A stretch of 64,000 nucleotides of DNA, taken from assembly GCA_020634795.1 (NCBI GenBank), contig JACKAZ010000003.1, positions 124,001 to 188,000 on the forward strand. The letters run 5' to 3'. Each line of letters begins with the position of its first letter. The stretch's first letter is position 1. Below are positions 58,757-64,000 of this stretch, piece by piece. The stretch is from Ardenticatenales bacterium. Its GTDB lineage: Bacteria; Chloroflexota; Anaerolineae; Ardenticatenales; Ardenticatenaceae. The notes beneath the pieces are model-generated. The model was given only the letters and a program-made list of their open reading frames with translations, was not told the DNA's origin and made no database searches. The translations under genes were made by a program, and so were the position numbers.

Positions 58757-58963
58757 ATGGCATACGCCAGAATAAAAGCTACCAAGTCAAGACGCATCCC
58801 ATGGCATCCAAGTCAGCGGATTGAGGACCTTCCAGATGGAGGCTGCCGTCGTACATTCCAGATCGCCCTCCCGTTCGAGATGAAGCCATGGATACGTCAG
58901 TGGGGGAGCGAGGTCGTTGTTGAGGAACCTAGTTGGATGCGTGAGGGGCTAGATTCTTCATAG
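58757..58963 (+). pseudogene. Duplicated 3' fragment of the WYL gene
   Basis: The segment 58801-58963 repeats the last 163 bases of the WYL gene with six substitutions, reading WHPSQRIEDLPDGGCR to the same stop. It is preceded by about 44 unrelated bases in frame, so a 68-residue product is possible, but it contains only the end of the WCX domain. It most likely marks a broken tandem duplication or recombination footprint directly upstream of the cas promoter. Confidence 0.75.
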
Positions 58964-59019
58964 ACGATTCAGATGGAAAATTCTCACCTTATGGGCAAAT
59001 ATCTCATAGGGATATCGAG

Positions 59020-59048
59020 TTGTCATAGCCTTTTCTAGCCCGTATACT
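59020..59048 (+). promoter_or_regulatory. Promoter of the cas operon
   Basis: TTGTCA (59020-59025) and TATACT (59043-59048) are separated by 17 bases and lie 37 bases before cas8, just after the WYL fragment. Confidence 0.6.
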
Positions 59049-59084
59049 GTTGATACCCTTCCCCAAAGAGAATGGAGACCTTGC

Positions 59085-60614
59085 ATGTTAAATTGGACAG
59101 GCCATCCGCTGGTCGATGTCGGAATCGCCGTAATCTTGAGTTTTGTAGACAAAGAGGATCCGCAGACGGTTACTGAGAACGATCTTACTGTGGTCGCAGA
59201 CTTCATTGAGCGCGAGTATGTGCGACAACCGCTGACATCCTACCTCAATGTGGCTCTGCCTAATTCGGGATTTACCCAACCAGCTTTCAGCAAGACGCCA
59301 GAGCGCCGGTTCGAGTACGCAGTCCTAGTCTCTCGCTACTTTGGAGGCAATGTCGAAACGACTGACGAAAAATGCGTATTCACGGGTCTGCCTACACCCG
59401 CCATAATCTATAATGGACCGTCAAATGCCGATTTCCAACTTGGGCGTGCTTATCGGCAACATGTCCCGATGACCCTAGGGGTTGGAAACGTCAACTTTTA
59501 TCCTAATGGAGATTCGGGCCTGCCCGTTTCCGCCGCGATAATGCTGGCCTTTCAGGCATTTCCTTTAGGCTGTGCCAAAGTAAGTGGGCGTTTATTGGCC
59601 GTACATAGTAATGATCCCGCTCTTACCTTGTTTTTTGCAAACCAATTTTGGGAGGGGAATAGATCGGCCATAAGCATGGCCCATGCTCAAGACAGCACCA
59701 AGCTGGCGGGACGTGTAGAATCTATGCGCACCCTATTGGTCCAGGAGCTTGCGAATGCCTATCACCACCAGATAGAGAGAAGGAATGCCTTTGACGACCA
59801 ATATATATCTTTAACTGCATACTATCTGACGAATATGGGAGCAAACCCAGAAATCGCTATCTTCTCGTTGCCTTCTTCAACTATTCGCTTCCTTTCTCAA
59901 GCGCAGAGTGCGGATTACGCGCCGATTTGGAATCGTATTGTTTCAGTAGCATGGGAACAGGAACCGACCAAAGACAAAAAGAAAAGAAAGGAGGGTGACG
60001 AGCCGTACCAACCACGACGTAACTGGCTTTACGAGGATATCTGGACGTTGCCCCAAAATGCCAAAAGGTTTTTGAAAACCTATTTTCTCAGGCGTGCTTG
60101 GAAGTACGCGAGTCTTGATAAAGGTGACCCGCGGGCAAGCTACTCACTAATGAGGGAGGTTGACCTAGTTTCATGGCGATTAACATCACTGTTTATGGAA
60201 AGGATCATGAATATGAATAAGGAGCAAGTTGAACAAGTCCGAACGTTAGCCGATGCACTGGCAAATTATATCGCTACGGAAAATGATAAATCATTCTTCC
60301 GCAGATTTGCCACTGTGTCTAAATATTACCAACTAAGGCTCTTATTGATCAAAGCGAACACAGAGTATGCAAGGCTAGGCAATGCACCTTTCTTGACGCT
60401 GGACAACTTCTTGGGAGTGTTCGAAGAAGGTGAGGAAATAGCCTACTCGAACTGGGATTTGTCACGCGATCTTGTACTCATACGGCTTGTCGAGCAGCTA
60501 CATGCCTCAGGTTGGCTCTCTCACCACCAAGATGAGCTAGATGCGATTGCTGATCAGCACGACGCCGTGTTGGAAAAAGAAATCGAAGAGAGAGAAGGTA
60601 CTATTGGAGAGTGA
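59085..60614 (+). CDS. cas8: Type I-B CRISPR-associated protein Cas8 (Cst1-like)
   Basis: A 509-residue Cascade large subunit. The N-terminus MLNWTGHPLVDVGIAVILSF and the segment NFYPNGDSGLPVSAAIMLAF match the Cst1/Cas8 family of the Tneap variant of subtype I-B. Many Cst1 proteins carry a CxxC-CxxC zinc site; here only single cysteines remain (CVFTGLP near residue 97, GCAKVSGR), so the zinc site seems lost. A lysine-rich stretch near residue 300 (TKDKKKRKEGDEP) is probably a surface loop. GGAG lies eight bases before the ATG. It is first in the operon. Confidence 0.8.
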   Translation: MLNWTGHPLVDVGIAVILSFVDKEDPQTVTENDLTVVADFIEREYVRQPLTSYLNVALPNSGFTQPAFSKTPERRFEYAVLVSRYFGGNVETTDEKCVFTGLPTPAIIYNGPSNADFQLGRAYRQHVPMTLGVGNVNFYPNGDSGLPVSAAIMLAFQAFPLGCAKVSGRLLAVHSNDPALTLFFANQFWEGNRSAISMAHAQDSTKLAGRVESMRTLLVQELANAYHHQIERRNAFDDQYISLTAYYLTNMGANPEIAIFSLPSSTIRFLSQAQSADYAPIWNRIVSVAWEQEPTKDKKKRKEGDEPYQPRRNWLYEDIWTLPQNAKRFLKTYFLRRAWKYASLDKGDPRASYSLMREVDLVSWRLTSLFMERIMNMNKEQVEQVRTLADALANYIATENDKSFFRRFATVSKYYQLRLLLIKANTEYARLGNAPFLTLDNFLGVFEEGEEIAYSNWDLSRDLVLIRLVEQLHASGWLSHHQDELDAIADQHDAVLEKEIEEREGTIGE

Positions 60615-60702
60615 GAACAACACACTTGATATCGAGTCGGACTGCGATTGGCACTAGACAGAACGCTTGGAAAAACCACCTCAAACTCGAAAGGAAAGAC
60701 TC

Positions 60703-61791
60703 ATGGCATTCGTTACCGGTCTTATTTTGGTAGACGCCCCTGCATCGGCGCTTAACAACCTAGGCTCCATCCCTGGCGCACGTACTGATAACACCGTTGG
60801 TGTAAAGGTCATCCGCACAAAGGAGGGCTTCTATCCCTATGTATCCGCACAAGCGTTTCGCTATTGGTGGCGAACAACTCTAGAAAACGCGGATTTGGGC
60901 TGGAAAGCTGCTCCTATCTATCGCGAAAGTAAGGTCGCGTACACAGATGGAAATCCAATCTTGTATTGGGATGATGATCTTTTCGGTTACATGCGCGCCC
61001 CATCTAAAAAGCAATCTGCCAAAGAGCAGCGGGAGAGTGACTCCACTCAGGAGACAGCGACAGAGACCAAAGATACGATCACACGCGTCTCCCCACTTCG
61101 TGTTGGAACACTCGTCTCAATCGCGCCGGTCACACCCACAGATGACTTTGGGACGATGTCTAGACATGAAGGCGATCCGGTTCCACATGAACATCAATTC
61201 TACCGTACAACACTCAAGGGGCTCCTCTCATTGGACCTTCATGCGGCGGGGACGTTCTCCTACGCCAATCGCACAGGCTTCCGTCACTTGGACAAAGTGC
61301 GAGTTGATCTGGCCGAAGCAAACGGCTTGGAACATCTAGAGGATGAGCAATGCTACCGACTGCCAGCCAGAGATCGTGCAGAACGCATTGCGGCGTTATT
61401 CGAAGGGCTGGCGCGGTTGGAAGGTGGTGCAAAGCAGGCCCTGCATTATACGGACGTTACCCCCTCTCTTACCCTATTCGCCGTCACCAAAGGCGGTAAT
61501 AATATGTTTGGTCATGTGGTTGGGGCGAATAGTAAGGGGCAGCCCATCGTCAAGATTGAGGCGTTGGAAGAAGCACTCCGTGTTTTCAATGATCAACTGC
61601 TTTCCAAGGTCTACGTAGGTTGGACACAAGGCTATTTGGACGACGAGCGTGAGACCTTTATGCGGGCACTCTCCGGTAATGGAACGCTTGCGGAGTTCGC
61701 CGCCAGCATTCAGGTAATGCACCCGCGCGAAGCGTTCCAACAGGTAGCCGAAGAGATTCGACAACCGCAGAATTTGACATGGCTGGCCTAG
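60703..61791 (+). CDS. cas7: Type I-B Cas7 (Cst2/DevR family)
   Basis: A 362-residue backbone subunit of Cascade that binds crRNA along its length. The N-terminus LILVDAPASALNNLGSIPGA followed by GFYPYVSAQAFRYWWRTTLE is diagnostic of the Cst2/DevR branch. A polar insertion near residues 105-135 (SAKEQRESDSTQETATETKD) is a likely disordered thumb loop. AAGGAAAG lies just before the ATG at 60703. It follows cas8 by 88 bases. Confidence 0.92.
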   Translation: MAFVTGLILVDAPASALNNLGSIPGARTDNTVGVKVIRTKEGFYPYVSAQAFRYWWRTTLENADLGWKAAPIYRESKVAYTDGNPILYWDDDLFGYMRAPSKKQSAKEQRESDSTQETATETKDTITRVSPLRVGTLVSIAPVTPTDDFGTMSRHEGDPVPHEHQFYRTTLKGLLSLDLHAAGTFSYANRTGFRHLDKVRVDLAEANGLEHLEDEQCYRLPARDRAERIAALFEGLARLEGGAKQALHYTDVTPSLTLFAVTKGGNNMFGHVVGANSKGQPIVKIEALEEALRVFNDQLLSKVYVGWTQGYLDDERETFMRALSGNGTLAEFAASIQVMHPREAFQQVAEEIRQPQNLTWLA

Positions 61792-61800
61792 GAGGGTGTC

Positions 61801-62541
61801 ATGCAAGTGCTACGAATTGTAGCGGAAGGAGTAACAACCTCTTTCCGCTACCCCCACTTTATGCTGGGTGTGCAACCTACCTATCCGATGCCACCGCCCT
61901 CCACGATATTTGGCCATATCTGCAGCGCATTAGGTAAATGGATAGAGCCAGATGAAGTACAGTTTGCCTACCACTTTACTCATGACGGTGAATTCAATGA
62001 TCTGGAGCATATCCACTTAGTATCGGGTGCTTCGGGGCGGAGCAAGTTTGAGATCAAAGGGGTTAAATACCCCAAAGTGTTGGATGGAAACATAAACCCG
62101 TATCAACGAGAACAACTGTTTCGCCCTCAGCTCACCCTCTATCTGAACCGCATCGATTGGCTTGAGGCGTTCCGCTCGCCGCGTTACGCTGTCGTGCTGG
62201 GACGTTCGCAGGATCTGATGAATTACACTGATGTTCGGGTGGTCGACCTCGCTCAGTCTAATCAAGCGTATGTGAGAAACATGCTATTGCCATCCAAGAT
62301 GGGCATCCAAGTCATGCGTGGTTTCACCCTTACAATGCCACGTTGGGTCGACTACGAAAATGGAAGACAAGCTCACTTTGGCCAGTATATTGCCCTAGGG
62401 TCAGATGGGGTGGTACTACCGGTCAAAGATGAAATGCAGTTCGAGGGATCTGAAAGCGAGCCATTTTGGATTGATCCGGAAGCACCAATGTGGCGCGAGT
62501 CGTCTCGCGCTGTTGTCTGGCATCGTTTTACCGGAGGATGA
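61801..62541 (+). CDS. cas5: Type I-B Cas5 (Cas5t)
   Basis: A 246-residue RAMP protein that caps the 5' handle of crRNA in Cascade. The N-terminus MQVLRIVAEGVTTSFRYPHF, then PPPSTIFGHICSALGKW, is typical of Cas5. GGAGG lies five bases before the ATG, and the gene starts nine bases after cas7. It is followed after three bases by cas3. The type t assignment rests on its Cst1-Cst2 neighbours. Confidence 0.92.
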   Translation: MQVLRIVAEGVTTSFRYPHFMLGVQPTYPMPPPSTIFGHICSALGKWIEPDEVQFAYHFTHDGEFNDLEHIHLVSGASGRSKFEIKGVKYPKVLDGNINPYQREQLFRPQLTLYLNRIDWLEAFRSPRYAVVLGRSQDLMNYTDVRVVDLAQSNQAYVRNMLLPSKMGIQVMRGFTLTMPRWVDYENGRQAHFGQYIALGSDGVVLPVKDEMQFEGSESEPFWIDPEAPMWRESSRAVVWHRFTGG

Positions 62542-62544
62542 ACC

Positions 62545-64000
62545 ATGATTTCCATGCCGTATGAGCCTCAATCAGTACAACAGTTCCTTGCAAAAAGTGC
62601 AGATCGTGGTCAGGAGGGTCAGCCGGAAACGTTGGCTCAACATACATGGTTCGTGTTGGAAAAGGTGGCCGATTTCATTCGCTTTCGCCCTGAGCTACCA
62701 GCCGCTGTCAATCAGCCGAAGCTCTGGCATTTGCTCTATTGGTCCGCCTTTATCCATGACTTTGGCAAGGCGGCCAATGGCTTTCAAGCTCGTCTAAAAT
62801 CAAGAGATGCTCCAGCCTGGCCATACCGTCATGAAGTGCTCTCTTTGGCGTTTGTTGATTGGGTAGTCAATGGCCTGACCCACGATGAATCCATTGCAAT
62901 GGCAGCGGCAGTCGTTGCACATCACCGTGACATGCAGTGGATTCGCACCAAGTATCCGCCAGTTGAGCGTGGTGAGCTAGATGGGGTAGAGCGTTTGTTT
63001 CATGAGGAAATAGACAGTGATACGATTGGAATGCTTTACCGATGGTTGTCAGACGAAGGGATTTCGTGGCGGGATAGGTTGGGATTGACAGAACGCGGAA
63101 TTGAACCTCTACATTTGCCTCCCGAACCGGATGCCGTTGCGACGGTCGCCAGAAATGCTGGGAAAAGAATTCGGTTCTGGCTAAGTCGCTACTCACAGTT
63201 GCAGTATAGTATGAAGCCAAGACGTGATATAAAATGGGTCCATACTTTGTTGCTTCTGCGAGGCATACTGATTAACGCCGATCATTTGGGATCGGGGCAT
63301 TACGGAACACTACCTTCGATAGATTTGGACGTTGATGGTATCTTAGCGAGTCGCAAGTTGCGCCGCGATCAGCTCCACGAACATCAACTTGATGCGTTCA
63401 CCAACGGTTCCGCACTTTTGGAGGCACCCACCGGTAGCGGAAAAACTGAAGCCGCTCTGATTTGGGCGGCGAAACAGCAATGTGTACGACTGTTCTATAC
63501 TTTGCCTTATCAGGCTAGTATGAACGCCATGAGGATTCGGTTGGTGGGAAGCTTTGGCGAGGAACAAGTCGGGCTACAACATGGACGCGGCCTATTGGCA
63601 TTATATCGTCAAAAGTTACAGGAGGATCTTACACCCCGTAGTGCGGCTGCAGCGGCACGCATTGCAAGAGACCTAGCAAAACTCAATGTGCCTCCTCTGA
63701 GAGTCTTTAGTCCCTACCAGATGTTAAAGGTTCCCTATAAATTGCGAGGGTATGAAGCGCAATTAAGCGACTATTTCCATGCTGCCTTCATTTTTGACGA
63801 GATCCATGCTTACGAAGTCAAACGTTTGGCAATGATTCTGGAAACAGTGCATTATCTGTCCAAGTATTGTTCGGCCCGTTTCTTTATGATGTCGGCCACT
63901 TTTCCTGATATCGTAAAAAAGAGGCTGAAAGAAGTATTGGGTGATATCCCAACAATTCGAGCCTCTGATGCACTGTTTGAAATGTTCAAGAGACACCGTT
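62545..64000 (+). CDS. cas3: CRISPR-associated nuclease/helicase Cas3 (3' end cut by window edge)
   Basis: About 485 residues are visible and the frame is open to the window end. The N-terminal HD nuclease has H33, H71-D72 in FIHDFGKAANGF, RHEVLSLAF and VVAHHRDMQW. The helicase begins near residue 270 with LHEHQLDAF, Walker A EAPTGSGKTEAAL, DExH box IFDEIHAYE and motif III MSATFPD. CGGAGG lies upstream of the ATG at 62545. It degrades DNA recruited by Cascade. cas6, cas1, cas2, cas4 and the array may lie beyond the edge. Confidence 0.93.
   Translation, partial: MISMPYEPQSVQQFLAKSADRGQEGQPETLAQHTWFVLEKVADFIRFRPELPAAVNQPKLWHLLYWSAFIHDFGKAANGFQARLKSRDAPAWPYRHEVLSLAFVDWVVNGLTHDESIAMAAAVVAHHRDMQWIRTKYPPVERGELDGVERLFHEEIDSDTIGMLYRWLSDEGISWRDRLGLTERGIEPLHLPPEPDAVATVARNAGKRIRFWLSRYSQLQYSMKPRRDIKWVHTLLLLRGILINADHLGSGHYGTLPSIDLDVDGILASRKLRRDQLHEHQLDAFTNGSALLEAPTGSGKTEAALIWAAKQQCVRLFYTLPYQASMNAMRIRLVGSFGEEQVGLQHGRGLLALYRQKLQEDLTPRSAAAAARIARDLAKLNVPPLRVFSPYQMLKVPYKLRGYEAQLSDYFHAAFIFDEIHAYEVKRLAMILETVHYLSKYCSARFFMMSATFPDIVKKRLKEVLGDIPTIRASDALFEMFKRHR

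Overview
The window reads as a chromosome segment of a filamentous anoxygenic phototroph of the Chloroflexota, most like Roseiflexus. The evidence is a gene fusion of the reaction-centre L and M subunits, a membrane-anchored tetraheme PufC, short alpha and beta light-harvesting polypeptides of the B800-B880 type, bacteriochlorophyll a genes, no reaction-centre H subunit and no chlorosome genes in view. A Roseilinea-like or Kouleothrix-like relative cannot be excluded. The DNA is GC-rich except in the last 7 kb, and gaps between genes often hold short tandem repeats with 7-, 9- or 14-base units.

Layout. 1-20 kb is mostly housekeeping, largely on the minus strand: a glycosyltransferase cut by the window edge, a SWIM zinc-finger protein, PRPP synthetase, MeaB with the B12-binding subunit of methylmalonyl-CoA mutase, DsbB, ComF, a degenerate LmbE-like protein, EttA and Lon. 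On the plus strand lie an S10 carboxypeptidase and a Hen1-Pnkp RNA-repair operon.

20-50 kb is the photosynthesis gene cluster. A B12-binding MerR-type regulator is divergent from pufB-pufA-pufLM-pufC-bchG-bchP-puhE-(bchO-like). Then come a universal stress protein (minus), bchF-bchC-bchX-DUF169-small membrane protein-bchY-bchZ-pucC-like, a lipoprotein, and bchH-(42-aa membrane peptide)-bchI-bchD. Convergent to these is a minus-strand unit with a second pucC/lhaA-like gene, a methyltransferase and a second geranylgeranyl-reductase-like gene. A monocistronic 30-aa membrane peptide with its own promoter and terminator follows. Together these genes make Mg-porphyrin, reduce and tailor it to bacteriochlorophyllide a, esterify it, and build the reaction-centre/antenna complex. 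bchNBL, bchM, the ring-E cyclase and carotenoid genes were not found here.

50-57 kb carries PEP carboxylase, a cyanophycinase-like protein fused to a CysRS-type tail and two alpha/beta hydrolases, separated by repeat-rich gaps, one holding an 81-bp hairpin element inserted in a tandem array.

57-64 kb is less GC-rich and holds a type I-B CRISPR-Cas effector operon (cas8-cas7-cas5-cas3, the last running off the edge). It is preceded by a WYL regulator with a long palindrome upstream, a small unknown gene and a duplicated fragment of the WYL gene's 3' end. No CRISPR array, cas6 or cas1/2/4 is visible.

The observations most worth a second look are the small single-helix membrane proteins in the photosynthesis cluster (one aligns with LH alpha at key positions), the B12 regulator beside puf with an altered light-sensing motif, the WYL palindrome with the duplicated WYL tail, and the hairpin element.
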